This document shows, one piece after another, positions 46,797 through 58,700 of a DNA stretch of 64,000 bases (the first letter of the stretch is position 1; every line of letters begins with the position of its first letter). Source of the DNA: Astragalus membranaceus (taxonomy: Eukaryota > Streptophyta > Magnoliopsida > Fabales > Fabaceae). The stretch is from assembly GCA_039519185.1 (NCBI GenBank), contig CM076848.1:186742628-186806627 (forward strand). Reading direction: 5' to 3'. The notes below the pieces were generated by a model. The model saw only the letters and a list, made by a program, of their open reading frames with translations, was not told the DNA's origin and ran no database searches. The translations under genes were made by a program, and so were the position numbers.

Positions 46797-48263
46797 TTAT
46801 TAAATACGTTTTTACCCCTTGCAAATATGGGGTGTTTTTGCTTTTACCCCCTACAATTTTTTTTAAAACTCTTGCAAAATTAACTTTAACGTTAGTCCCT
46901 CTGTTAAATGGACGTTACGAAAAACGTCTACGTGACATTTTTTATTTTTTCTAATTTTTTTTTAATGTTGACTGGGCTGCCATTTCATTAGTTTTTATTT
47001 TAATAAATTCAAATTATTTGTCTTTCAGAATTCATTGTCTCTTCTTCTTCTTTTTCTTTAATTCACTCCATGGGAAATATACAGATCCATCTCTTCTTCA
47101 TCTTCACCAAACACAGCCACAAACACTAAAGAGAGAAAAACTCATCTTCAACCTCCTCAGTCTCGCCCTTTCTTCTCACCGCAGAAATACCATTGACGAA
47201 AACGAAACGAAGAAAACGAAACAGATCTGGATTGAAGAAAACGAAATTGAAGGTTGCTTTTTCTGTAGATTCGATTTCTGCAGATATGAAGTTCGATTTC
47301 TCTCAGATTCGATTTCTGTAGATTGAAGATTGGATTGATTTGGAGATTCTCTTCTATCCTGTTTTTTCAATTTTTTTATCAAATCCAATTAGGGAATTGA
47401 TTTGTGACATTATCGTGGGTTTCCAATTTGGGGATTTATCAAGAGCAAGTTTTCATATCTAATCTTCTTGTTTTTCTTGAAGAACTGCATTGTTGCAGAT
47501 TTTCGGTATATCTAGACCTCCAATCGGAAAACTAATCACAGATTTGAAATCCCCACATCATCTACTACATTACCCCTCAACAAATTTCGTGATTGGAGAA
47601 ACTTGCTCCGGCGACCACCGCGCCAGAATTTTCCACCACCGCACCAGAGAGAGAACTGTGACCGCTCTGTCACTCCGTTTTATCACTCCGTTTCACTCTA
47701 AGATTGGGGTTGAAGATGGAGGATATAAGATATGGGGTTTTGGTGATGCCTTCTCTGGTTTTTCTTTCTAGGTTGTATTTGTGTTATTGTTGAAGGTGCA
47801 GAGAATATGTGTGGAAAGGAGAAGATGACGAAGATAAAGAAACTAAAAAAAGAAGAATGAAATTGTTTAATAATTATTATGCATCAGAAGAACTCCTTAA
47901 CTTAATATAGTAGTCTTTCAAAATCCTAATTCTTCCATTTTTTGAACTTAACACATAGATGAAATAAACAAATAATACCCACTTATCCAGAAACCTCAAT
48001 AACTGGATTTAACATTCAAACATCAACAACTTTTTATCAAAATATAGCAGTTTCCGAAGCAGGAAAAGGTGCCAATCAGAAATCAATCAATTCACTACCC
48101 AATCGCTGCCATGTCACATGCAAAGATCCCAACATCACTCACCGCTAATTTGAGTGACAGAGAGATGGTGATGAGAAGTGAGAGACAGAGATGAACGAAG
48201 ATGAAGGAGTTCAGAGACAGAGAGAGAGAGATGAAGATGAGATGGAGTATATTCAACAACAAC

Positions 48264-48298
<35 letters not shown>

Positions 48299-48524
48299 AG
48301 AGACGAAGATGAGATGGAGTTAAAATAAAAAGAAAATTAAAAATAATGATGTGGCAAAGCCAACTGGCAGTTCTGTTAGACACGTCAGCAAACCACTAAC
48401 GGAGACTTGACAGAAGGACCAATATCAAACAAAACATATTTGCAAGGAGTTTTTAAAAAAAAAAATTGTAGGAGGTAAAAGCAAAACACCCCATATTTGC
48501 AGGGGGTAAAAACATATTTAAGCC
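46797..48524. mobile_element. Mutator-like element with long TIRs and transcribed-looking interior
   Basis: The left arm (TAAATACGTTTTTACCCC, TTGCAAATATGGGGTGTTTT) and the right arm (AAACACCCCATATTTGCAGG, GGGTAAAAACATATTTAAGCC) are inverse over roughly 180 bp, with CTCYGTTAA and ACGTCWRCGTG words inside. The interior (46990-47880) has CT-rich, leader-like DNA, GAAAACGAAACGAAG stretches and a 93-codon frame at 47490-47771 that I do not recognise. Near the right arm lie an (AC)n tract (48268-48293) and GAGAGACGAAGATGAGATGG copies. It could be a Pack-MULE, but the cargo is unidentified. Confidence 0.65.
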
Positions 48525-48555
48525 TTATAAAAATAAGAAAATACCAAATATTTTA

Positions 48556-49008
48556 TTAAAACTTACTAAAAAAGGAGGGTCCACCGTTGGACCGGGTCCA
48601 TATTGTGAAAAACATGACCGGTCCCTATTTTCCTAGTATTACGGTTGCTTGGAGTAATGTGTGCAAACCGTTTCAAGAAGGTGGATTGGGTTTGAGGTCT
48701 ATCAAAACAATTAATAGGGCTGGTATGTTAAAGCTTGGGTGGAATTTCATTTCTACCAAATTACAATATACTCTTATTTTAAAAGCAAGAGTCTATAAAA
48801 ATGATAAGTCGGTGAATTATCATGTCTCCTCTTCTATTTGGCTTGGACTTAAATCTTTTGTATTTTTGCGATTCTTGAGCATTCAACTTGGAAGCTTGAA
48901 AATGATGTCAGGATAATTTTTTTGCCTGATTATTGGCTCTCTAGGCCTATTATGGATATTATTGGTATACCTTCTAATTTGCAGATGGATCTTAAAGCTA
49001 CTGTGAGT
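48556..49008 (+). pseudogene. LINE 3' half, part 1 (RT C-terminal side)
   Basis: The plus frame encodes AWSNVCKPFQEGGLGLRS followed by NRAGMLKLGWNF and YHVSSSIWLGLK. This is the conserved region after the reverse transcriptase domain of plant LINEs. A frameshift follows near 48910 and the reading continues DYWLSRPIMDIIGI to 49005, where a CACTA-like element is inserted. Confidence 0.8.
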
Positions 49009-49439
49009 ACTAGTGCAAAAATGGGATAAGAATTAGACATTTAAAGTCAGGTGCTCAGATGCCTGACTACATAAGTAGACACAATGGCAAACTTCTAATT
49101 AAGAGGCAAAACTCGCGAGTTTTAAAGTCAAGCGAATACACGCCTGACTTCTAAAGTGAAAAAATAGGAAAAAAAAATTAGATTTTAAAAGTCAGGCGTG
49201 TATTCGCCTGACTACATAAGTAGACACGGTGGCAAACTTGTAATTAAGAAGTAAAGTTTTAAAGTCAAGCGCATTTAGCCTGACTTCTAAAGTACTAAAA
49301 TATCCATTGGGTTCCTCACTCCCTCATCACGCTCACTCCCTCATCTCCTTAATCTCACTCAGTACGCGTCTTCTCCTTCACGCATCCTTTCCTCCTTTCC
49401 TCATCTCTTCTTCCTCCTTTCCTCTTCTCTGTGCATACT

Positions 49440-49442
49440 TTC

Positions 49443-49500
<58 letters not shown>
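49440..49500. repeat. (CT)n microsatellite in the captured 5' leader
   Basis: About 60 bp of CT repeat with one CTAT interruption, followed by GC-richer leader-like DNA. Three related AGTCGCAGATCTC words occur at about 49610, 49675 and 49735. Confidence 0.85.
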
Positions 49501-49501
<1 letters not shown>

Positions 49502-49971
49502 ATCCCCTCCTTTCCTCTTCTCCCTTCATCCCTCCAATCACGCATTTTCCCGTCTTCCTCTCCTTCTCACGCACCGACGAAACACAAACCCTAACCCTTG
49601 GAAGCTTCAGTCGCAAATCTCATTTCAGCGAGGGGAAAGAAGAGGGATATAGGAGAGGAGAAAAACCAGCTTCAGTCGCAGATCTCATTTCAGCGACCAT
49701 ACCCTTGGAAGCTTGTCTGGTCGCTGCCAACAGTCGCAGATCTCGCAGCCATCAACAGTCGCAGAAATTGATGCTTGAAAACGCAACAATGTTGCTGCTA
49801 GTGTGACAACAAACAGGTATTGTGCAAAACCTTCTTGTCTTTCAAATCGACTTTTTGATCCATAAAGAATCGCGTACTGCAAACGCGATCTATGGTGGTG
49901 GTGCCTAAGGATCAAGGAAAATCCCCATTCAGAGACCCGCTAGGGTTTATTTTTTCTGCTAACCTAATCAA

Positions 49972-50825
49972 ATGGTAACTTCACATTCCCATCTCCCTCG
50001 TTATTCTTTTCATTTAATAAAGTAGGGTCCTCGTGGCTTATCCAGTTTCCCGATTATTGAATGTTTTCATGAATCAAAGTTGTTAGTGATTTGGTGCACA
50101 TATCCACGTTCGCGTTTTTAATCGTCGAATTGAAAGAGTAGATGAAATATCTTTCAGAAAACTAGCCTATTGCGACTGTTTGGGTGTTGCAATACTTGGA
50201 TTTTGAATTTAGATGAAAACTTTGAGCGGAAGAATCCCCTCGCTTAATTTGCAAATTTTGCGCGTTAGGGTTCTCTGCTGCTAAAAATTGTCTTGCGTAT
50301 TTGAGCTTTTTATGCACTGCTTTAATTACTGGGTTTGGGTCTTTCATGTTATTATATTTTTCTAGTTTTTGGTTTATATATTTAATTGCAAATTTTAGGC
50401 TGATCCTGAGTTGGAAGCAATCAGACAGAGAAGGATGCAAGAGCTTATGGCGGCTCGGCAAGGCGGGGTTAGCTATTATTCCCTTATGTTTTGTTTATCT
50501 TTATTCTTTCAAAGCAGAGACGAAACTTTGTTTGTTAATTGTGCTGATGTTGCAAGGAAATCAACATAACCCTGAACAACATAACGCTCAGGAGGATGCA
50601 AAGAGGTTAGTTTATGAATATAGATTTCTTCTATTAGTCTCAGTTGCATAGATTTAATTTAAACACTTATTGATCTATTTATCTTTCTATGCTCAGATAT
50701 TTTGTTTCTTGGACTAACAACAACTTTTTATTTGAATGGAATACCAATTAATTTAGGGAGGCAGAGGAAAGAAGACAAATGATGCTTAGTCAGATATTGT
50801 CTCCTGAAGCACGGGAAAGACATAA
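49972..50825 (+). pseudogene. Captured PDCD5 gene fragment (exons 1-4, 5' half)
   Basis: The exon structure of a programmed cell death 5 (PDCD5) gene is kept. ATG at 49972-49974 is followed at once by a GT donor. Exon 2 (50399-50467) reads ADPELEAIRQRRMQELMAAR. Exon 3 (about 50556-50605) reads GNQHNPEQHNAQEDAKR. Exon 4 (50757-50825) reads EAEERRQMMLSQILSPEAR and ends shortly after. The C-terminal half, including the conserved VKPEKARGVED-type region, is missing. The base pair before exon 3 is AA where AG is needed for the phase, so splicing would shift by one base. It is a fragment, not a working gene. PDCD5 is a small helical protein linked to apoptosis and the TRiC chaperonin. Confidence 0.85.
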
Positions 50826-51371
50826 GTATATACCTTATTTTTTCCTAATTATTTCACTTTTTATCTATTGCAGTGCCCTTGTTTTTCCCTTAAAACTTAG
50901 TTTGCTTAGCGATTGTCTTAAAATTAAGTTGGTTGTTTCTTTTGCTGTACCACTACTACTTGCAGGAGATAAAATTGAAACTTATTGCGAATAATTAATA
51001 TTTCAGTCCTGCCTCCATTCAGGCATCTATTGTGATGCTATACTATTGTGTTTTTAATCTGCTGCCTGTATAATTTGATATACACATTCACTAATTTACA
51101 CACTTAACAGTAATGCTTACGTTGTTTGTGCTTTCCCCTATCTTCAGGTTTTGATGCTCTAACAAATTAATGCTCACCCTCTATCTTTTCCATTGGATTC
51201 AGATTTAGCCAAAGATAGAATAACAAAGGAAGAAGAAGAACATGACAGAATACTGAACTGAAATCGCAGAAGGAAATCACTCCATTGAGGTACTTTTTTC
51301 TAGGGTTTGCTTATATGGACTTACTTTATATTATTTGCTTATATTATTTGCCATAATGTGTTCATGCTCAG

Positions 51372-52285
51372 TACCATAACTTCAATTTGTTACAAGCATG
51401 GGCTAGACTCTGCAAATGTCTGGGACAAGATTTTCTTCCTTACATGGAGTTTGTCATGCCTCCATTGCTTCAGTCTGCTTTGCTTAAGCCCGATGTAACA
51501 ATCACATCAGTAGATTCGGATAATGATATAGAGGATTCTGATGATGAAAGGTCTCAATTTTATCCCTTTTCATGAAAGTTAACATTATTAATATACCCTC
51601 TTTATTGCACATGTCTCTGTTTTATGCACTTTCACATGCTTTTGTGAACACAGGCACACACAAAATCCTAATGCACTCCCTAATTCATTTTTCGTTAGAC
51701 AATGAAAATCTGACCAAGTTTTATTTATCTGTTATAGTATGGAGACTATCACTCTCGGGGACAAAAGAATTGGAATCAGGACTAGTGTTCTAGAGGAAAA
51801 AGCTACAGCATGTAACATGCTTTGTTGCTATGCTGATGAGCTGAAGGAAGGATTCTTTCCATGGATTGATCAGGTTAGACTTGGACTACTGTTGAATGTC
51901 TTTACTCACTGACGTTTGTTGCATTACTTTATGATTCTTTTGTCACCAATTATTTATATTTATTTGTGATGCAGGTTGCAGGAACTTTGGTTCCACTCCT
52001 TAAATTTTATTTCCATGAGGAGGTTAGAAAAGCAGCTGTTTCAGGTATGCAAAATGATCGTTTGTGTTTTGGTCAATGTTTTTCTCCTGCACTGTAAATG
52101 TGTTTTATCTCACTAGCCTAACTATGTCAATGTTTATCATTTCCAATATTTGTGTAGCAATGCCTGAGCTATTACGATCTGCAAAGTTAGCTATAGAGAA
52201 AGGGCAATCTCAAGGTCGGGATGTGACCTATTTGAAGTTTTTGACTGACAGTATCATCCCAGCTTTGGTGGAAGCATTGCATAAG
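51372..52285 (+). pseudogene. Captured importin-5 (karyopherin beta 3) fragment, four exons
   Basis: Four exons (51372-51550, 51738-51873, 51975-52044, 52158-52285) have intact GT-AG borders and matching phases. They give 171 uninterrupted codons. The translation includes LLQAWARLCKCLGQDFLPYM, DSDNDIEDSDDE, METITLGDKRIGI, LKEGFFPWIDQ, VPLLKFYFHEEVRKAAVS and AMPELLRSAKLAIEKGQSQG. These are the middle HEAT repeats of importin-5, a nuclear import receptor of about 1,100 residues. The N- and C-terminal parts are absent, and both flanks are transposon or PDCD5 DNA. Low decay suggests recent capture or some selection. Confidence 0.9.
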
Positions 52286-53514
52286 GTAAATGTTATTCAA
52301 GTTTTTCCCATTCTTAAAGTCTATCCAATCTTTGTTGTCTTATTATGGAGTTTCTATGCTTTGGTTTTTACAAGTGAGTACTTATATTCATATAAATCAA
52401 AGCAATCGTTTGCAAGGGTTGCATGCACTTCTTTGTTAGTTTACTAAAGTTCTGCCATTTCTGTTTGCTATGTCCTTTGATAAAGTTCTGCCATTTCTTG
52501 TTGGCTATGTCCTTTGATAAAGTTCTTATTTTCTATTAATACTATGAATTTGACTGCTTCAACTGTATCAATATCAAGCCTAATTTGAAACTTATTGCTC
52601 ATAATATTAGGTGTTCAAGCTGCATACTGGGAGATGCTTGATGAAGGGAGAATTACTCAAACAACAGCTAATATCCTCATTCAATTGATATTATGAAGGG
52701 AGATGCTTGATGAAGGGAGAATTACTCAAACATCAGCTGAGCACTCCACTTATTCTTGTTTTTTTTTTCTCATAAATTTCCTCATTCAGTTGATATTATG
52801 AGGATGAGAACATTTTTTTTGCTATTGGTACAAGGATATATAGTTTAAGTGCAGGCGTTCTTCTGTTTGTTGTATATATATGATGAATTTAAGTACAATG
52901 TGATAAATTTAAGTGTAGAATTCTATTTGGATGTACTTAGCTTTAATGTAATTTAGCTTTGGATGTATTTTGTACTTAAAGTGTAGAATTCTACTTAAAG
53001 TGATGAATTTAAGCTTTGGATGTACTGTACTTAAAGTAGAATGTGATGAATTTAAGTGTAGAATTTTATTTGCTGGTTTTGCTGGGAGAATGACCAAAAT
53101 CGTATAACCAGGGTGTATGTATTTGTCAAAAAAAAGGGTGTATGTAGGAGATTAAACTAAAATTTGGAAAAAAAAACTTTTAAAGTCAGTCGCAATAAGT
53201 ATAGCTTTGAAAAAAAACAACTTACGAAGTCAGGCCATAAATGCTTGACTTTAAAACATACTTACGAAGTCAGGTGATAATACATGTTTGACTTTAAATC
53301 ATATTTACGAAGTCAGGCAATAATAAATGTTTGACTTTAAATCAGACTTACGAAGTCAGGCTAATAAATGCTTGACTTTAAATCAGACTTACGAAGTCAG
53401 GCTATCGCTTGATTTTAAAACTCCTTACATACAAAGTCGACTTAATAAAAGTCAAGCGGGCGCCTGACTTTAAATCCCCTTTTCACCTGACTTTAAATCC
53501 TTTTTTTGCACTAG

Positions 53515-54917
53515 CGGCATGATTTTATAGTGAACGATAGATGATCCATCTCTGCAGGTCTAATCAATCATTTTCCTCAGCTTCACTCTGAAATTCAGGA
53601 AATAGTTATTCCCGCTGTTTTGGTGGAGGATCAACTGATGTGGGATTGTTCTATTTTAGGAGACTTGACCTTCAATTATTCTTTTCTCTTCCATAACCCT
53701 GCTGGACATGTGGTTCCTTGGACCAAAACGGGTTGGAAGAATTTTATTTTGCCTTCTAAATCCTTCATTCTTTGGAGGGCCCTTCATAATAAAATGTCAA
53801 GAGACCACCAACTTTAGATTAGATGTTGTTCCGTTGTTTCTATTCGTAGTCTTTGTAGTAGTGATTTAGAGAGACCTCCCAACACCTCTTCCTTGCTTGC
53901 CCATTTTCCAAGCATATTGAACATCCATATTGATACCTATTCTTTTCAAAGCATCTTAACCCCGACTTCTCACGGTTGGAGCCCTCAGTTAAGTGATATT
54001 GTCTCTACTGCGATTGTTAACATTTTTTGGGCAATTGGGTATTGTAGGAACCATGCTAGATTTGATAATCATGTAATCCGCTTACACCCAACTATCAATT
54101 TAATTATTTCCGATGTGGATTTGGCTAGAAACGCCTCTAAATCTACAATGGCATCCTTTATTGTTGAGTTTATGATTATAAAGGCTTTCAATGTCATTAG
54201 TAATTACATAAATTCTTCAAACATCAAAGAGGTTATTTGGACCCCCCGCTTCTTACATAATAAAGTGCAATACAAATAGTGCTGGTAAAGGTTGTCCTGG
54301 TCCAACTGCTTGTGATATTTTTAGAGACAGAAGTTCTGCTATCCTTGGTTGTTTTTCTGCCTCCAATGGCAACAACTATACGCTTCAAGCTGAAATTATT
54401 ATGGGGCTTTGAAAGCTTTTGTGGTTAGAATATGATTCTCAATTAGTGATTTCTGCTTTCAATAATTGCAAAGTAGTTGCTTGGAAGCTTAGAAATGGAT
54501 GGAATAATTATTTATACTTGACTGGGAAAATGAACTTTTTTTGCACTCACATTTATAGAGAGGGTAATGCTCGCGCTGATAAGCTTGTAGGTCATGGAAC
54601 TAATTTAAGTGATTTTGTTTGGTGGGATCTTATGCCAAACTTCATTGCTATGAATATTTTACGAATAGGTTAGGTATGTTGTCTAACTATTTTTTTGATC
54701 AACATGTATGTCTAACTATAGGTTTTGCTAATTTCTTTCATGGGATTAGTGGTTTTCCTTTTGATAGACTGAGTTTTTCTTTTGCATACCTCTGTTTATT
54801 TTCCTTTTTTTATCAATAAAATTTAGGGGGATTACTTCTTGATGTTTTTTCCCTAATGAGAGTTTTGCATCAGAAAGTTTTAACGAGGCTCCATATTCCT
54901 TTCTTTTGTTTAAAAAA
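53515..54917 (+). pseudogene. LINE 3' half, part 2 (zf-RVT and RNase H)
   Basis: After the CACTA-like insertion the LINE frame resumes (SAGLINHFPQLHSEIQ, then VEDQLMWDCS). A zf-RVT-like block WTKTGWKNFILPSKSFILWR..ALHNKM follows. An RNase H part has CSASNGNNYTLQAEI, a TGA, then WLEYDSQLVI and YREGNARADKL. Several stops and frameshifts make it dead. The 3' UTR runs to an A-rich end at about 54917. RNase H-containing LINEs are typical of plants. Confidence 0.8.
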
Positions 54918-54919
54918 AT

Positions 54920-55084
54920 AATAATGACTTGGCAAAGTCAAATGAGACATAAATTTACCACATCAGCATTTCTCTGCCGAAGAAGTTAACAGAAGGATGA
55001 AAAAGAAAAAGTTGATATTTGTAGAGTTTTTTGGAATTTTTTTTGCAAGGACTAAAATCGAAAAACACTATATTTACGGGGACT
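54920..55084. mobile_element. Single arm of a Mutator-like element
   Basis: The features GACTTGGCAAAGTCAAA, GTTAACAGAAGGA, TTTTTTGCAAGGACTAAA and a terminal GGGGACTAAAAACATAT parallel the right arm of the element ending at 48524. No partner arm was found nearby, so it is a truncated remnant. Confidence 0.5.
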
Positions 55085-55101
55085 AAAAACATATCTTAAT
55101 C

Positions 55102-55226
55102 AGTGTCGAGGGTTCGATCATCGCATTGGGTATGAAGCAGCTTTAAATCCCTGAGCCAGCTGTCCCACCCTTCGAGGTGCCTCCAATCCAGCGAGGGGAT
55201 TAGTCACTGCATTCGGCGTATACCAA
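55102..55226 (+). mobile_element. 5'-truncated SINE with long TSD
   Basis: A body starting with a B-box-like GAGGGTTCGATCA and ending GGCGTATACC plus A's. It is flanked by the direct repeat AAAAACATATCTTAATC (55085-55101 and about 55228-55244). The A-box half is missing. Confidence 0.75.
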
Positions 55227-55244
55227 AAAAAACATATCTTAATC

Positions 55245-55760
55245 TTTTTATTACTTATTCTTTTGATTAATTTTTTGTCACATGAAATATATATAATAAT
55301 TAAATTACATAAGTTTATCACTTAATATAACTTACAATTTTAAAAATATAGATTTAATTATTACCGAATCGAATACGGTTCAACCACGATTGGGCTATCG
55401 AATCTCGAGTCAATGTCTTCACCGGTTCAATAATAGATTTGATTTTAAAAAAATTCATTCAAATTTACCATTAAACAGCATTTAGCCATCCAAAACAAGA
55501 TAAACACAAAGAGTAAAAGTGCAATATTTTAATGTTGTTGGCAAACTTTTGTGGTCAATCAGTGGACAATAAAACAACCAGATGTCAAAACACAAAGACC
55601 ATCCCTTTCCGTTTGGACCTTTCAAACGTGGGTGTCTGCTAGAAGCCTCAAACAATTGACCTGATTTTGATGCCACTTTCAATTTTTCCCAAGCTTCAAA
55701 CTTTTGTTTCTGGATAAACATATCATATACAATCTCGTTTCCTTGACTCTTCCATTGTGA
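55245..55760 (+). promoter_or_regulatory. Ceramide kinase upstream region
   Basis: About 515 bp between the SINE and the ATG. It contains a stretch of ACCGGTTCAA-type dispersed repeat (55365-55440). The promoter and 5' leader should be in the remainder. No firm element is placed. Confidence 0.35.
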
Positions 55761-58700
55761 ATGGAAAGAGAGGGAAACGATTCTGTTTTGGGAGATAACT
55801 CTCTCCCAGCTGCACCTTTAGATGATGAAGCATCATCCATTTTGAGCTCGACCGTTTTGTTGGATCATGTTGGAGAGATCAATCTTACCTTACACTCAGA
55901 TGGGTTGTCTTGGAAATTGGTGGAGCCTTTGGAAAATGTATGTCCCTTTTATTGCTTTTAATGTGTTTGTGAAAATGTTTGGCTTATCATGTGAATTTGG
56001 TAATTGGTCTTGTCTTGGTGTATGGTGTTTTTTTCAATGCCATCCTTGTTTTTTGCATTCTGGTATGCATGAATGGATATGTTCTTTGTTCTTGTTATTA
56101 AAGGCCTTTCTGTCATTGGTGGTTCAAGTTCTAATCATGGTTGAGAATTGTGTCTGTTTGTTTGTTTGTTCAGATTTATGCTTGGGGGTAAAGAATATAT
56201 ATTCCTGAACCTTGATTATTTTGTTGTTTAAAGCGAAGTTTATTGTATATTTCACATGATGGTTGTGGCTTGTGGATGATTGATTTGATCTCAAGTTCAG
56301 ATCATGGAAGTGGTACTTGAATTGAATATTGCTTTCCCCTCTGAAAATGCCTGTAACTGCATTTGATGTAGTTGTCATTTTATCGTTTTATACTATATAA
56401 ATAAACATAATTCTGCTCGTGTTTGATAAAATGAATTCATGAATTCGAGATATGATGAACTTTTGAGCTAGAGCTTGAGTGAGGAGCCAAATTCATGATT
56501 AAGGGTTGGATTTGTGGGCAGTCTACACAAAACACAGATTTGAGTTTTAGCTACCGAGCCGTTAAGGGAGTCATTCCTGCTGCATACTAAAATATTAATC
56601 TGATAAAAAAAATGATGGAATGAATACATTCCATGTGAATGGTGATCTCAATAGATAGCCAAATAAAACATACTCAAAGTGATATCGTCGAGTCATAAAC
56701 AGAATACTTAACATGGAATTCTGGCTAAAACTGAACGGCGACACAGTTTTGTATATAACGTAAAATAGGGCAGCATTATAATCACGTTATCTTGGAGTTT
56801 ACTGCATGTAAATGTTCAATAAAACCATGCAGCCGCACTTTTTACTACAGAACAGAAAATCAAATAATATTATGAACCTATGACAATTTTTCAAGCAATT
56901 TCAAGTCAAGTAGAATTTAAGAAACACCTAGGAGCCAATTAGATGCATAAAAATCTTAAAAAAATTTAAAAGTTCGAGGGCTATCTACCTTGGTTAGCTT
57001 GCTAAAACTCACTTCTGAAGTTGGTGGATTGAGTTGCACATTTTTGTAGTTGTAGGACCAAAGATGCGCATGGATAAAATTGAAGGGGGTAAAATGGAAA
57101 ATGACATGCAAACTTCTAAGAAAATTCCATCCAAATATAAAGAGTGTGAATTTTTTTAATATTTCCCTCCTAACTAAATGGTGCAAGTCCACTGCAGATT
57201 TCATCTGGATTTGGAGGGACGTTACGATTTTGGTCTAAATCTTGAGTGCACTCATTCAAAAGTTAAAGGATAAAGTTGGAGGCTTTTTTAGTCCAATACA
57301 CATTTTAAAATTTCAAGGACGAAAATGCATGACAGATAAAGTTGGAGGCTTTTTTAGTCCACTTTCCCCCTATTTTTTATTATATAATTAGGTTAATTTT
57401 TTTTCTATGGTAATATTATCATTTCAAATATACCAATGTATGTTAAGGCCTAGGCTAGTATATGGAAACTCACAGAGCTAATGGTTTTAGTCTAGAAAAA
57501 TTTATGTCACCAGTTTACTAGCTAGTACCACAAATTTCCCATGAGTTGGTCATTAATTACTATTCTTTTACATATTTTTTCTTCAAAAATTCTAATTAAA
57601 TAATTAATTTTACTAAATTACTTCCGAATTTCTTTTCCTAATCTCCTAAATGTTCAATGGAACAGGATGTTTCAGTTTGTTTAGGCATTAAACATGCTGC
57701 TAAGGTCGTTACTGAGATCAAACTTTCCGACATATATGCTGTTGAGTTAATCGATCATGGTTTAATTCACATATCAAATCTCCCTCGTTCCACTGAACGT
57801 TTACTTTTAGGTCCTGACAAAAAGGTGTGTTCTTGTTCTTGGTTATGCAATTCCTTTCCTTTATAGGTTTATCATGTTTGATATTTTCTTAGAATGTGCA
57901 GGTGTACCGCTTTACTGTACATAGTTTTATAAGGAGCAAGAATCAACCTTCGCAATTGATCCTTGCTGAATATACTTTTGGTCATAAAAAATTGCAAACA
58001 TGTCAGATGTGGGTAAATCAACTTAATGCATCTTTAAAACTTGAAGTTGGAAGACCAAGGAATCTTCTGGTATGCTCTGCTATTGGTCAAACACCAGCTT
58101 TGTAATTATGTCTTTTATTTTTATTGATTAATTAAAATGAACTTTTGCCAGATATTATTTCTCATTCACTAGGTTTTCGTTCATCCAAGGAGTGGGAAAA
58201 GTAATGGCCGTAGAACCTGGGAAGCTGTTGCCCCTATATTCTCACGTGCTAAAGTAGAAACAAAGGTGAAATTTTAGAATCTCTAGTAATTTCCTAAATG
58301 GATAACTACCTATAAACTTTTAGTATTATGTCGATCAGCTGTTTTCGTTTAAGAAGCTCATATTGAGTCTTCAAATGGGGCTTCAACTCCTTGTTGGATA
58401 ACTTTTCAAATCTTACTTTTGAACCATGGTCAGTGATTAAAGTAATAAAACAACCTTTAAAATCTTATTTCCAATAATTTCATGATGCTAATTTTAATGA
58501 ACAACCTTTTTCCTACTTTCTGAAGTTCATAAGGATGAATATTCTAATTGTTTTCTCTGACTTGTCTTGGCTAGTCAATCCTACTGCTTGAGATGACTAG
58601 GGGTACTAACACAACCAGATTATATGCATATTCCTATTACGAATCTAATTTGCTGACATTTATTATGTTGCTGATATGTTTATGAGGAGCTAATGAAGTT

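Larger units (their letters stand above)
49009..53514 (+). mobile_element. CACTA-like element carrying two host gene fragments
   Basis: The ends CTAGTGCAAAAA (from about 49010) and TTTTTTTGCACTAG (to 53514) are inverse, like the CACTAGTGCAAAAA type of CACTA TIR with decayed first bases. Both subterminal zones (49030-49290 and 53170-53500) carry many copies of AAAGTCAGGC, AAGTCAAGCG and GCCTGACTT, an array expected of CACTA subterminal sites. It interrupts a LINE. No transposase is present. Cargo: PDCD5 exons then importin-5 exons, both on the plus strand. 52630-53150 holds a 45-bp direct duplication (GGGAGATGCTTGATGAAGGG) and T/A-rich repeats. Confidence 0.8.

Noticed and set aside
50160..50461. 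Minus-strand 99-codon frame at 50162-50461
   Set aside because: It is antisense to PDCD5 exon 2 and its intron.
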